Shown one piece after another: positions 44,481-59,400 of a DNA stretch of 64,000 nucleotides; position 1 is the first letter of the stretch; each line of letters begins with the position of its first letter. The notes beneath the pieces were generated by a model. That model was given only the letters and a program-made list of their open reading frames with translations, did not search any database and was not told the DNA's origin. The position numbers were made by a program, and so were the translations under genes. Source of the stretch: Amblyornis subalaris (Eukaryota > Chordata > Aves > Passeriformes > Ptilonorhynchidae); contig JACAXG010000014.1 in the NCBI GenBank assembly GCA_018881555.1, forward strand, positions 9,551,972-9,615,971, in the 5' to 3' direction.

Positions 44481-47431
44481 GGCACAGGCTCCTGGCCAAG
44501 GGGAGACATCCACGCCCTCACTGAGAGAGCGGCTTTCATGGCTGAGAAGCCAAAGACCTTCCCGGAGTAATCGGGGCCAGGATGAGGCACAGGCAAGAGG
44601 TCGACCAAATGGGATGGACGAACAGCCCGGGTCGCTTTGAGCAACAGCCAGCAGCCTAAAAAAATAAATAGATGTATTTGAGAAGAAAAAGGTTTACAAG
44701 CTCCTAATGGGGCCATTCTTGGCTTGGACAGATGAAACCTGTCAGGAATCTTTTCCTCCTTTCTGCCTTCACCAAACTTCCTCTGACCAACAGCGGGGCT
44801 CTGTCTGCCGTGCGGGGATGGGGCCAGAGAAGGGGCTTCTCTGTTCTCCAGCTCCCAACAAGCACGGGGTGGGCACCACCCTCCAAACTGCCCCCTCACC
44901 TGGAAACGTTGCAAAATCCTCCATCAGAGGAGCTGCTGGAAAAGCCACTTGCACTTTCTCAGGGCCAGGGCTGTGCAGAGAAAGGGCTGGAACCACACTG
45001 CCTGCGGGACAGCACCATCCCTATGCTGCACTGGGTCCTCCTTGTGCAGAGGGACTTGCTGCCCTCCCCAGAGACTTGTGTCTCGTAGCCTGGGGTGAAG
45101 TGCTGGAGCCTGGGAAAGTTCCGTGCATGGAGTTGTAGGGAAGGGCAGTTCTCAGGTGTACCCCAAAAAGAGCTTTACCAACCTGCCACAGTCTGACACC
45201 AGGGCTTCTCAGCTGTCACAGCCTCTCCAGCAAGGTGTGCACATCTCAAGTGACACAAAGAGCAAGATGAACTGTTGTGACCATGGGTGAAACAGCAGGG
45301 ATGTGCACAAACGCAGTGGAAATCTCCATGCATGAGACTGCATGAGTATCTTCTGCCTCCTTCCTTCCTGACTCTTGCTGTGTTCTTCACCTGTCATTTT
45401 GTGCTCAGTTTGCCAAAATGCCCAAACTACCTGACAAAGCAGTCTCCTCTGTCTTTCCAGGAGATCACCACTACCCCAGCTCTCAGTGCAGAGCAAATGG
45501 AGAGGATGAAGGGGCTCACTCACCCTCACACCCTGGGCAGCATTGCAGAGTCACCACTGTAGCTGAAGCTGTGCTGATTTACACCTGTGGAGCATCTGGA
45601 CCTGCACCAAGCTCAGCTCTGGGCTTGGGAANAGGGTTAAGGGGAAAAACCTACAGCCTTGACTGTGCTACAAGGCAAGAGGAAGTTGAACAGGCTCAAG
45701 GGAAATCTCCACCAAGGGTTTGCTACTGATTGTCTGACAAGTCTCTGCCCCGGCCCAGGCATCTCTCCTTGAAGGGCTTGTTTATTCTCTTCCACAAGTA
45801 GGGCCAGAGAGGGGAAATCTCAAAATCTCGGTGGGAGGAATGCGGTAGCTGAAGGGCTGAGATGTGCATCACAGCCACCCTCCCCTCTGGGCACTCGCCA
45901 GGTTTCGGTGGCAGTGAAGTCCCTCTTCAGCTCCTACTGCAAATGAAACCACCACAACAAATGAGTGAGTTTTATAAGCCTGGAAAGAGGCATGAGGGTT
46001 TTGCAAGCTGTGCTTAACCTGGGAAAGGTCACCTGGAAACTGCACTCCTGGCCATGAGGTGAAGCCATGTGTGTGTGGACACCAGCACCAGCTGCCACAG
46101 GGGAAGGACATGGCTTGTCACCAGACACTGCACGATGCAGTGGTGAGCACAGCCCATGGAGTCCAGCTGCCTTGGAGCAGGGAGCAAGTGCTGCTGCATA
46201 AAGCTGCAGAAACAGTGCAGCAAAACCTTTTTCCACTCCTTCCCTCCTTGGTTGTCCTTCCAACATTGCCTGGTTTTGTTAAGCAGCAGAGGAATGGATC
46301 CTATCAACCCCTTAGCACAGCATAAGGAGTGTGTGGGAAGGGCAAGACCCACCTTTCAGGACAATGGCAGCTGTGCCAGATGTTACGATGCTGATGAGGG
46401 GTGGTGGCAGCCACAGGGGGACAGTTCACAGATATGGTTTAAACATATACAGAGTCCTGAGCTTCCTAGAGCCCAGAAGGACCCCATTTCCCAGGCCTAC
46501 TGTTGCTGAAGTGGGGAAAGGGCCAGTGAACATTTCCCATGCCCAAGCTCTGCAGGGCANTGGGTGCTGGGGTCAGCAGGGAAGGAGGGGAGCCCTGCCC
46601 CTGCAGGCAGCTCCATTCTGGGCTGGTCGCGAATTCCAGGTGGTTCCAAGTCCACCAGAGCAATCTGGAGGCACCCACCACCTGCACACAGGGCTGAGGC
46701 AAATAGCTCCACTGCTTCCATTAGCTTTGGGATCAGCCATCCAGCCACAAAGCCTTGGGCCAAACCACAGCACTGCCAGCAACATTATCTTCATTGCTTG
46801 CAAAGGGAGAACCAACTCATTTCACACCCAGGAAAAACAGAGATTCTTTTCTCAATAATCTGGGAAAGCGATTGATGTATGTGTGGAGGAAGGGGAGAGG
46901 CAGAAGAATGTATTTATGGAGCTTATATTCGTCACTGGTTCCTGCACAGCCAGGCTGGACAGCTCTAACCTGCTCCAACCCGCTCCTTCGCGGCAGAATA
47001 CATTGTTTGAGCAAAACCCAATACCAGCAAACACACTGATGCAACAGAAACCTGACCAGATGCTGCCTGCCTAAAACAACGCAGCACGAAAAAGTAAAAT
47101 TCAGGTTTAGAGCAAAAGGAATGAGCATGAGGAGATGGGTTGCACTCTAGTACTTTTCACCCCATTAGCTGTGGGTGGCACAGCAAAAGAAAACCTGGGC
47201 TGGGTGTGCACAGCCCCAATCTTTGGCGTGGGTTGCAAGTTCAGTGGATGGGGAGCAAAAGCCAGATCCTGTGTCACAGCTCTTAGCTGATGCGGGCACA
47301 GCATGGACCAAGTTTATGCAGATGCAGGATCAAAAATGTTGCAATTTCACTGCAAAATTGGTAGTACNTAGGAGTTTCCCTTCTGAACCACATGAGTAGG
47401 GGAGACAGGTGGTTGTCCTGACAAACATCAT

Positions 47432-47476
47432 CTATTTCTTGCCCTCAGGGTCATAAAAGTTAGCTTCAAGCTGTGC
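47432..47476 (-). CDS. Possible terminal coding exon, parent gene unknown
   Basis: A strong acceptor on the minus strand (CTTATTTTCTTTTCCAG, AG at 47478-47477) is followed by a short open frame AQLEANFYDPEGKK and a TAG stop. The peptide looks protein-like but I do not recognise it. If joined to the ARMC9 exon at 60559, whose donor leaves one base (A), the frame would instead read S-T-A-stop, so the two readings conflict. It may be the ARMC9 last exon in that short frame, the end of another gene, or chance. No partner exon was found. Confidence 0.25.
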   Translation of the reverse strand, partial: AQLEANFYDPEGKK

Positions 47477-50400
47477 CTGGAAAAGAAAATAAGCAGAAAC
47501 TAGTACTGATCCTGTCAGCATTTTAAGTCTCCAGGCAATCTCAGCAGCCTCCATAAGCACAACACTGCAGGTCTGGTTCCCCCCAGCTGCTATTCCCTCC
47601 CTATGCACAGAGCAGCCCTTGCACCCTTACCCTGCCCAAATAATTTCATCTGCTGCAAGAACACGTGACAACACTAAGGGATCATAAGAAACACCCCTAC
47701 CAAGATGAAATGGCACCCCCAGATTAAAAAATAAGGATTAAAACAGGACTCCCCCTAAAACTCGTTCTCTGCCTTTTTGGGCCACTGCTGCCCAGCAGCT
47801 GCCCAGCCCAGCTGCCCACACCACAGCAAGGCCCAGGGGAAGCCTCACATCTCCCTGCTTCTCTCTTGCAATCTCCCCATCTCCCCTGAGGCAGGTGCAA
47901 AGCTCTCTCAGACTGGAAGGAGTTAAAATAAGGAGACACTTTTAAACTGTTACATTTGCATTTCAGACAACCACCCAGCACTGGAGCCACAAAAGTATTT
48001 CTCAACTTCTTTGTGATGTGCAAGTTCTGAAATTAGGTGTGGTGGTAAAGTTTCCATTCCTGAATCTTTACAGGAACAACCTCAATATCCTATTGATTCA
48101 GCCCTTCCTACACCAAGACTATTGTATGACCTTCTCCATGGTTAAGCCTAACACAAACTAATTGGTACACACACACCTGAACGCAGGTCAAACTCCAGGT
48201 TTGAGCTGCTGTGAGAGAATCCTGCATACACATGGCTCTGAGTAACAAACCAGGCTGAAGTGAAGCTTCCTTGTTGATTTGGTGCTACTTTAGCAAACCA
48301 GAGCTTTTAGCTTCTTTACTTTCGCCATCCTTTTGTTTCAGAATCCAAGGCTGCACAGAAGGTCGGGCAGGGCAGCAGCAGTTAGGGGCGGTTACAGGTC
48401 TATCACATCAATTCATGGTGAACCATGGAAGAAAAGCTCTTCACGATTAGAAAACCGATATTCTGCTCCATAGGGCTGAAAAGGACCCTGCAACAGCTCT
48501 GGCACAGTTAGGCAATGACAGCCTGACTTGAAAGAGCTGCTGCAGTAGCAGGAACCTTTGCTGAAGTGGTGAAAAGCAAGCATCAGCTCCCAGTGCAGTA
48601 TTGCTCTCTTCCATCCTGTCCAACTGAGAGTTTAGAGGTCCCTGCCAGCAACTCCCTGGACATGGAGCAGACAACCAACAGCCCTCTCTCCTTTCAGGGT
48701 TGTATGCCAAATCCTCTCAGATCTCCCCACAAGTGTTCAGGAACCCCCAGTTTCCACTCTCTAGCTGGTCAGTGTCCAGTAACTGGGTGCCAGCCCCACA
48801 TCAGCCCCTGCTGCCACTCACCCGGTTCCTTTGGTGCCCAGCCAGGCTCAGAGGAGCATTCATCTCTCCTGAGTCTTCCTGTGCTTCTACTCCTCACATG
48901 CCATGGCCAGTCCCATGCAAAGCACAACAAACAGACACACACAGAGCTGATTTTCTCTCTAGTAGCTGGTACGGTGCTGTGTTTTGGATCTGGGACCAAA
49001 ACAGTGCTGATAAGGCAGGGATGTTTTAGCTGTTGCTCACATGGCACGAAGGCCGTCCCTGTTTCTCACGCTGCCCCACCAGTGAGCAGGCTGGNGGTGC
49101 ACAAGATAATGCGAGGGGGCAGAGCAGAGACAGCTGACCCCAACCAAAGAGATATCCCAGACCCTGTGCCAAAGGGCTCAGAAATAAAAACTGGGAGAAA
49201 GAAGGAGTTACAANGTCTGTCTTCCCAAATAACAGCTACGCATGATGAAGCAACTGTTCCGGCTTTCCCAGAAATGGCTGAACACCTGCCTGCCCATGGG
49301 AAGCACTGAATTAATTCCTTATTTTGCCCTACCTATTGAACTACCTTTATCTCAATCCACAAATTTTCTCACTTTCACCCTTCTGCTTCTCTCCCCCATT
49401 GGCCCAGTGGGGAGCAGATAAGGGCTGTGTGGGGCCGAGCTGCCCCTCCGGGTTAACCCACCACACACCCCTAAAGGCTGCGGTGACAACACCCCCTCCA
49501 TCATCTCCAACATGCCTGAGCAAGGATGTATTTCCCCAGGAGCCGATTTCCTAGCAAGGACAGGGTATTCCCGGTACAAACCACATTCATAGCCAAGAGA
49601 AAGTTAATTGAAAGCAGCACGTGGTTAACACCAGTAGCTGTGCCAAGCTGCCGGACCAGTTGGCTTTGCAGAAGACAAGGCAGCTTGAGACGTATTGCTT
49701 TGCCCAGCACAACTGTCTGTGTTGGGAAAAAGAAGAAAAAAAACTCTGCCAGCTCATCTATCATCCCACTGTCCCATTCTTATTGCCCAGGAANGGTTTG
49801 AGAGGTGTCTAATGAAGCCCAGAGGTCTCACCTCTGGACAGGTAACACGTCAGGGCTGAGTTGCCCTGAACTTTTTTTACTAGGAAATGGTTTTGCATAA
49901 AGTGCTGACGTCAGAAGGTAAAGGTAATGAGAGATTTTAATCAGCCCCAGCACAAAAGGAAGGAGATTCCTGCGTAATACCAGAGACTCTCATTTGAGAT
50001 CTCTTTGGGATCAGATCTGCAGGAAGAGGCTGTGGTATAGGTGAAAGGAAAGGGGCTACAACCAGCAAGCACCAAACATCCAGTCAGTTTTCACTGAGCT
50101 CCAGCCTGGAACAAACACCTTTCAAAGCCTCCTTTGCCTCTGTAATGCATGAACATGATCCAGCCCTATGGAATAATTCCCATTGCAGGAAAAAATAAGG
50201 CAACCTCCCTCTCCAAACAAAACAAAAAGTTACAGAGAGGGAAGGAAGCAGAGACAGGAAACTACAAGGACGCTCTTCAAAGAGGCCACTGCTGCAGGAT
50301 AAAGGGACAGATTTTTATGAATGTGCTGAGGTTCCCTTTGAAACTTATTTTAGGCACCTGAACAAAACTTACCAGCTTTGCACAAAGGTTCAAACCATCC

Positions 50401-53400
50401 CCTCCTGCCAGCAAGGAGAGAGTGCTTGTAGAAAANGAATGACCTCCTCACAGCTGCTCAGGGAAGCTGGATTGCGTTGAAACAGGAAATATTTCCATCT
50501 CACTAGCTATGAATAATGAAAATAATGAGATGTAGAGCAAGGAAAATACCTTTTTCAGATTGGACTTTACAGATACAAATGTGGTATTGTCAGCAGAAAG
50601 GTGTCAGATCACCTGGATTTGTTTTGGTTAAAAAGCCTTGGTCTCTGTCCTGTTCATGAACATCACCCAGGAGCCAAATCACTCAAGATGGAATCAGTCC
50701 TCACTGCTGCCATTTCTGGGTGACTTGGGCAGTGACACAATTGCTGACACTCCTGCTTTAGTTGCTGTAAACGTGGTTTCAGGGAACCTTGGGAGCCCCA
50801 ACAAGATTTGTGGAAGTTCACAGTGGCTCAGACTCACCTTCCTGCAATGCTCAGCACAGCTTTGTGAAAACCTGTGAAATCCTCACCACCTGCACCTTCA
50901 GAGTCATGAGGTTAACAGCGGTTAGAGAGGAAAAGCCTTACGTTTCTCTCTCCTTGCCCCTGCCCAAAGCACACCGAGGTTTTAAACTACAGCACAGGAA
51001 AGAGCCATTGAACCACTCAAAGTTTCTCATCTACATGAAAAACAAATCAAAAGTCAATTATTTCCCTCCGCAATGGCCAGGTCCTGAGTTTGAGNGAGAT
51101 GATGACACTAAATGTCAGGTCAGCTCCAGGTATGCATGACTAAACACTCAACCAGACCAATTTTTAGAGTTTGGGAGAAGCAAGCCAAATTCTTCTTGCT
51201 GTTATTCTGTTCTGTGTTAGGGCCTAGAAGCCTTAGTTGTGGGCCAAGCTGCTCATGGCCTCGTGTCACACAGGCACTGACGTCGGCTATGGGAGCAGCT
51301 GTGAAGGCTCACAATTCATGATTTGCCCCCAGTTGCAGTGTGGTTGGATTAGTGCAGCCACTCTGGACAGATCCAATCCCTGGATCTGGGCAGAAACAGG
51401 ACAGTGATGGCTGCTGTAGCCAATATTGCTAGGCATGGAATGATGGGACCCTTGAGAACTGACGTTGTGCTGTGCCAGTGGATCATTCCCTGAGGTGGTG
51501 GCTCATGACTAGGAGCTCCCTGGCATGAAGCTTTTGGTACAGTTAGTCAGGGTGGAAATTTTGGCTGTTTCAAACAGCCCAATTTCCACAGGCCTTGAGG
51601 GTGGAAGGGGCTTAATCGAAACAGAACTGTTTTCCTCAAGTCCCAAAGCTGCCACATTTCCCAGCTGCTCACTTGGATGAGGAAGAAATAGAAAGGAGTC
51701 AGTTCCATGGAAAATCATGGTAGGCCATGATCTGCAGAGTTAACAAAAAAAAAAGTCATCTGCTTAACAGGAGCCAGTCCCCATAGATACTGCAAATTTG
51801 ATCCAGGGGAAAAGTTTTTGGAGAAAAGGGCAAAAATTTCAGGGAGACGGTGCTGCTTGACAAAGAATTCATTTGGTGTTAATGGTTCTGCTTCTTGCTA
51901 CAACATGAACCACGCTCCCAAAAGGCAGTGCATGAGCAGACATGAACAATAAAGTGATTTGTTCTCAGGAAGGATTCAACCTCTGCCAACAGTCAGCCGG
52001 ATCCAGACAAGGGCTCGGACAGTCAGACCGGCACACGGCAGCCCAGTGAGGAACTGTATCACTTGGCACACACCTGCTATTTCCAGCACTTACATCCCAG
52101 CCTCACTCCAGCTCAACTTTTTCACTCTTCAGACGAAGTGAACTAAATCTGGATCTAAAAAGGACAGAATTTTTCCTTGAGATCAATAGAGGGAGGTGTC
52201 CTCGACTCCTAAAATCCCTCAGCAGGTGGTCTGATTTTCAAATGGCCTCAGCATTTGCTGTCAGTTACAGCTTAATATAAAGTGCACTTTAAATATCTAC
52301 AGAAAAAACCTTATTGTTTCAGGTATCCACTACTTTTTATTTGTCCTCTTTATTTGCTTACTTAGAAGAATTAGCTCTCTTTATTAAAAGAAAAACAAAT
52401 AAAATGAAGCAACATTTTTAAAGTCTTTTAAGGTAAAAACGAGCAAGGCATACTGAAAACCATTTTTAAAATTAAATACAGTGCTAGATCACTCACACAC
52501 AGAGTGAACAAAATAACTGACACTCCCCAAATCTGTTGACTCAAAATTATATCAGAACAACATTTCCCATATTTGAAGAAGATAAGAACAAAACACTAAA
52601 GTTGTCACCTGGATTTCTTACTGCTTATTTGAAGCATTCTCACCTTCACTGCAATCAATTACTGCCCTAGTTTCTTGGAAACTTGGACCATATGCCAAGG
52701 GCTGCTGAGAGAACTTGTACTAAAAGGAGGATATGTTCCAGAAAGTTATTAGATGTCATAGGGTGTGCCACTGAGCCTGTTGTTCGGAGAGCATGAGGTC
52801 CTCAAAAAGTGGAAATTTGGATCATGATCCTGTAACTGAATACAATGCCCTCCTACTGCAGGGTAGAAAGCAGCCTAGAGTTGGGAAGAAACTTGCTTTG
52901 AAACATCAGATCCCAACCACTGGCAAGATGTCAGGCTAGAAGAATTACTGGTCTGATAACGTAGTAGGAAAATGTTCTGCATTCTGCATCCAGAAGATTC
53001 TTTTTAAAATCCATTAGCAGCAGATTCCCATACCTTGGTCAGAGTAGTCTGGTCTTAGTCTGTTTAGTTTGCTTTGAGACATCTTAGTGTTTCTCACCTG
53101 TCAATAAACTCTCAGGAGTCTCACTCCTTTTACAATTTTATGAATAGGAGAGGTTGGGAAAGTGCAGCATAGCCCAGAGAAGTCCACATGGCTCAGTCAT
53201 GGAGGTATTTTGGTACTAGGTTCCCACAGGACCAGTGGAGTTTTGCAAGACTGTAATTATACATACCCTCTCTGCTTTGCCATGCCCACACACCTGGCAG
53301 GGCTCACACACTCCTTCCTTAGATTCGAGCAAGGGGCACCTCCCAACTCTCCAACATCTTCTCTCCCGGGAAAGGGCTGTTCCAATATTCAGTCAGGCTG

Positions 53401-56400
53401 CAAGCAAGTGTGAGGATGGTCCAAACTGCCAGGAAGTTCTGTCTCAAAGATAAATTCAAGCCCCTAGTAAGTCTGGATGTACTTAGACACCTGCAAGGAA
53501 GGCAGCCTGTTTGCTTTTCTGCTACCACTACTCAAAGACATGCATGAACACCACGCAGAGCTTTTTATCTCTACACTGCCATCTCCCCCATGATTTATAA
53601 AGACTACTGAAACTTTAAGGAAACAACTCAAAGCAACAACAACCAAGCAACCGTCTCTCCCCATCACAGCAATATTTTCCCTCCAGAGAACTTCCTTGCT
53701 TGTCTTCCCCTACACACTTAAATTGTATAACAAATAATACTTCTGACACCAAACCAGTGTTGCTGGTGGCATCCCACATGCCGGGGCTCTGCTCATGAGA
53801 GACCACAAACAATGAGTGGTTCATGCCTGCTTTGCCACACTTCTGAGTAAACAACACTACCTCTGCAGAGGCAGGCCAGGCTGAACTGAAGGGAGCTGTG
53901 TTTTACACTTAGATGGAGATAAAAACTGTTAGGGACAGAATTTGTCAGTAATAAACCAGAGTGAAATATAAAGAAATGCACACAAAAAAGTTCATGAGCC
54001 CCAAAACAAATATATCAAAAAGAGAAAGAAGAAAAAAAAAATCCCTTTAGGAGCATTTTTATCTAGTTGCTGACAGATAATTTTAAAGCACTCGTACAGA
54101 ATGAGCCCTCTATGCAGACTTAAAAAGACTTATGCAGTCAGTCTCAAATAACACTGTCCATAAACAACATTACACTGATATACAGAAATTACATCCAAAA
54201 AGCATGGTAGCACCATGTAGGACTCTGGTTCAGGAAAATCTTCCCTTGCAGATCTGCGTGTCATTTGCAATAATTGTATTTGCTTTTTGTAAAATAAATT
54301 GCAGCCAGTCAAAGTGCAATCACACCCCTCCCACTGGGACAGCAATTTCCACTGCTCCTGTTACGAATTTCCCAGGGGGGTGTTGAATCTTGCAGCAGCC
54401 TCTTCATGGCACATACAAAAGACAGGCAACAACTTTTCAGAGTGAGGTGCCAAATTTGCTATTTGTGTGCTACTGACCTCCATTCAGGGACCTTTCCACC
54501 CTGAACAGTGGAGTCCTATGAACAAAGGCAGAACTGACATTTTTCATTAGCTTCAAACCTTCTGACTGGCATCACAGGGGCTTTTTTGTGAATAAGACAG
54601 AGAAAAGGAGGACGTGTTACTTCCTCGGCCTCTCAAATTACTGCTCAGCTGATAACTTATTTCTGAGCATATCTCCATAGTTTCTCTCAGGTATTTGGAA
54701 AACGAAGATTCTCGTGCATTAATATAAAAACTAGTCTTGGATTTCAAACTCCATACTCACATACCAAAACATCCAAGAGTTGAACATGGGAAAACGTACA
54801 TACAGAGTGCTGCATTGCAACAGGCCTGAGGAAGAAACACACAAGCATACACGCTTCAGCTTCTTCTTTTCAGTCCAATTTAGCAAGATGCATTTTGGTT
54901 TTCATGAATCTTGACCTGCTGGAGCAGTTGTAGCCACAGCTACCAACCACCTTCAGGTGTCTGGCAAGGAGTGAAGTTTTTACCTCAACTCATGATAAAA
55001 CCAGTGAGGTTTTGGGGTTGTTGTTCACCCCCAAAAAATTAGTCTGCACTCAACACTTTTCAAAAACTGCTCTGCATCTCAGAGAATCAGATCTGCTCCA
55101 ACATGAAACTCAGCACTGCTGTAAGATAAATAAAACTCAAGGGCTGGAGCATTCTGTGTTATCCATGTATGCAAACGAACTGCTTAGCACTTCAGTGTTA
55201 ACAACTTGGCCATTGACGTTACATGCTGGAAAAAACNCAGAATTTCAGAGGAAATTCTGCCTACCCTGTAAAACCACTAGGTGAGCTTTTACGGCTGTTT
55301 TCCATTACTGCCCTTTTGTGAACCAGGGGACATTTTCCCATTAGCTGTGTCTATCAGCTCTGAGAGGAGGTAGATGAATCCAAGCACAAGTCAGAGATTT
55401 TCTGTGACTTCTTTGTCTGGCACAGGGATCAGTGTGACAGGGGCNATTAAGTGTCTATAGTCACTTTATGTCCTGTTTAGTTTTGGGAGCTAAAGCAGTG
55501 TTCATACTCTGCCTGCTTTGTGTTAGGCCTGTGTTGCTGAGCCGTAAATCNTAACTTCCACATGAATTGATGAGGTTTTAAGCTACAGGAGGTCTTCTCC
55601 TACAAAATGCCCCAAATCCAATTAAAAGTCTATCCAAAGGGGTTTCCTGAACTTGTGTGTGGAAGCCCTTTCTGCAAACAAGCAGACACAGCATCACTGA
55701 TCTCAGTGGGTTTTTAGGCAACTACATCAGTGGCCTTGGCTCTTCAGTTGCCACCACATACCAAGAGGCCCAACTCAAGGTCTCAGCAAAAGCACAAAGC
55801 TTTCTTCTGGCTCTATGGAAATGGCTTTACAACTCTAGGGCAAGGCAGTGTCACTANGGGAGCAGCTTTACCTTTCAGGCTGTGTTCCACTTGTTTGTTT
55901 CTCAAGGTGAAACTCCAAAACCAAAGCCTTACCTTCCCCCTTTTCAAACTCATTAAAGCTTTTGTTTCTGAAGTTTGACTATGGCAAATACACTGCCTGC
56001 TTTTTGCACATGTCTGCCTCAGCAGCAGCCAAGTTCCAATGTAAACTGCATTTGTGTCCTAATGGCTGTCACATGAGGGGATGTTACTGAAAAGCCAAAC
56101 CCCAGTGAAGACTTCAGTGTTTCCTGGTCACTGTTACTGTTGAGAGTAAGAACAACAAACAGCACTAGCTTTGTAATTCACTGGCAGAACTAACTGTTGC
56201 TTTTTTATTTAATGGAGGGATTCCTGATCTCTCTTGCCTAGCCAGCATTTCATATTCACCAAAGACCAGTACAAATTCCATAAAGATATAAACAGTCATT
56301 GCTCTGAAATAAAGAACATAAAAAAGCAACAAAGACCAAAGAAGATTGACCACAGTTACATGTAAAGAGAGTTACTTCTGATCTGTTCACATTCCCATGG

Positions 56401-59400
56401 TTTCTTCTATGAATGAAGAAGCAAAGCTCTTCATTCCAGTGGAAAAAAATAGATTTTTCATTCCACAAATGTTAAACAGTAGAATTAAGAAAAAACATAG
56501 AAAGAAGGAATAGGAGTAATTGCTGCAAATGAAGACCTCAGAGGTGAGTATGAATGCTGCCTTGGGCACTGTAACAGTGTTTTTCATCTGCCACAGGTCA
56601 ACCAGAAGTTGATGAAATACTTCCTCTCCAGTCTCTGGAGGCCATACAGATCTCAGCCCACACAGGACTGCTCTGGGTAGGAAGGCTCTGCACATGTGAC
56701 AGACATTGTCCCTCCTAGTGCAGATCCTTTGAACACAGATATCTCCCAACCCAGCCATAAAGGCATAATTTAAAAAAAGCAAGTGGCAGGCTGGTTCAGC
56801 AAGCAATATGTAAAAAAGAGTTGTTTGGTAAGACTCCTGCGCTTAGCCCTATATACTGTCTCCAAAAGCCATTTACTCTGACAGGAAGGCAGAGGGCAAG
56901 AGTTCTTTCTCAAGGTGGCAATGTCACTTTAGAGTAAACGATCAGAGAATATCCATCTCTCATGTCAGTCCTGAGCTGCTGCTGAGACCTCGAATTGCAA
57001 TAACAAGGCCCTTGTCTTAGCCAGCTTTAGAGACCACGGACGCATCCCATCAGATAATCCCGAATCCCCGTGCAAGGCCTGCGATGTCAACAACCTCGCT
57101 CTCCTCTGCAGGTCACCATGAAAGCTCATTACAGGAAGCTGGCTCTGTCCTTCAACAATGTGACAGGTGATTCTCGAGGAAAGGAACTGTTCTCACTTCC
57201 TGTAGGACTGGCTGCCTGCAGAAAAACAGCAAGAAAGGGTCTGTCAGCTGAAAGCAGGATTTATTACAAGATAGAAGCTGCCTGAGGGCAACACTTGTTC
57301 AACCTGTACAGAGAAATAAACATCACAAAAAACATGCAGAAAGGCACTTCAACTCATGATGCTGCAACTGAAAAATGCAGAATGTATTTATGGCAACCCC
57401 TTGTCAGGGGATACCAAAAGAATTGGAAGGGAGTCACCAGGGCCCAGTTGCACTCCAGACAAAAACCATTCCCCATTCTTCTGGTAGAGATTTTCGTGCT
57501 GCCCTAGCTCCAATGTGCCCTAGACAGAACTTGGTACACTGCAAACAGCTTCAGCACATCCATGCAGAGTTGCCTGGAACAGATACAGAATGAGGAACAG
57601 AGCAGACTAAACCATTCAACCACGTCCACATGGAGCACAGTTGAGATGGTCTAAATTTGGAGGTCCCTATGTTCTAGCCATGCTACCAGTGTCATCCCCG
57701 GGCCAGCTAGGAAGTGGAAATCACACAGGATCGCAGCATGGCTGGTTTTATTTGGAGGAGCTTGGTTTTGCTTTAGAGTTCAGCTAACAGCAGAGGCTGC
57801 ATCTGGGCAGGAATTTGGCCCCAGGCCTGTAGCTGCACTAAGTACCTGGGCTTCCTTTGCATTCCTCAGGCATTCCACACACTCCATGCTCCAAGAGGAG
57901 CAGTCCAGCTAGTTCAGCTAGGTTTACATAAAATCAATTTGTTTCCAGAAAATACACCTATAATAAATATTAAAATTAAGCTAAAAATGTGCCTCTAAAA
58001 TAAGTGAACACATCAAGTAAAACAAGAAACTCATCTTTTTCTCATGATGTCCATCAGCTATAAAAACTTGCATTTCTCCACAAATATCAGGAAACCCACA
58101 AATTAGTCTTTCACTGGAACAGGGCCTCTTGATATGTAAAAACCTACATACCTATGCAGCAGGCAAATGGGAGGCAGCAGCTGCTGGAATCTACTGATTG
58201 CTGGTATCTGTGCATCTGATATAATTTTTGACCTACAGATGAGTCAGGTATGAAATTAAAGGAGCAGCAGAACAGAGCTTTACTGGGGAAACAGGGGCTC
58301 ACTTGTTCAGACCCCTTCCCTGCATCTTAAGGTAACAGCTGAGAATTACCTTGGAAAACCTCAAGTTTCAATATAGGTGTTTAAAACCCTTTTTAGTCCT
58401 TTAAAAATCTGGTTCTTATAACCTTGATGTAACTTTTCCCACCTATAAACACCTGTGTGAAAGCCCCTGCAGGATGGACAAGAACTAATAGGTGCTCTGT
58501 GACAGCAGACAACAAGCCTGGATACATGTACACAGAGTGAGTGGAAGATGACTTGTTTGCAAAATAATTTCTTTGCTATTTTTAGCAGGAAGAGTTTAAC
58601 GTTCAATTGCTGAGACTGTCTCATGGCACATGTGGACAGATAGCAAATGATAACCTGGAATCCCAAGAGAAAAATTGGGAGAAAAGGTAAATGGACACAT
58701 AGCAAGTTGGGATGCCCGCTATACATTCAGCTTTAGGATGCACAGACAGCAAAGAGGAGAGGTATATTGTAAAACAAATCCTATACAATAGAAGTTAGAA
58801 GAGCTTGAGTACCTGGACTAACAATTCACATAGGCTGAATCCACAGAGAAACCCAAGTGATCTGCTTTAAAGAAATTTGAAAATAAAATACATTATACAC
58901 TGTGCCACTGGGAAAGGATCTTGCTCCAGAGCCTTATGAAAGCAACATTTGTGTCACAGCTTCCTTGGGACACACACACCCAGGAGTGTAAAGCTGCCCT
59001 GGAGAAACCAGAACATGCAGAGGAGTTTTTGTGTGCACACACACACACAATATGCTTTTACTTTCTTCATCAGGGCTTCTTTTCGATGGGCCAATGCTTT
59101 TGGAAATGAACCGAAACAGGAACCAGGGACAGACTCACAGGTGTTAACACCAAATCCAGCCAGGGCAGAGCAGTGCTGCTGCCAGAGGAAACAGAGAGCA
59201 CTGATGTCAGAGGTAAAACTCGGGGCACACGAAGCAAAGGTAAAGCTGAAAGAGCTGGATTACCTCAGCACAGGAGTGTTCAAGCAAGGAGCCTACAGGT
59301 CAAAACCTCCCTCCACCACCAAGAACATTCCCTTCCAATGCCTCACCTGTACTCCCTGAATGGAACCACACCACTTTCCTGCACATGCAACTGTGTGGAA

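Noticed and set aside
44150..44914. Open frame of 254 codons on the minus strand
   Set aside because: Its length is explained by the GC-rich CpG cluster; it contains an N and shows no domain.
56387..56806. Minus-strand open frame of 139 codons with several cysteines
   Set aside because: AT-rich surroundings, no zinc-finger spacing or splice support, no recognisable homology.
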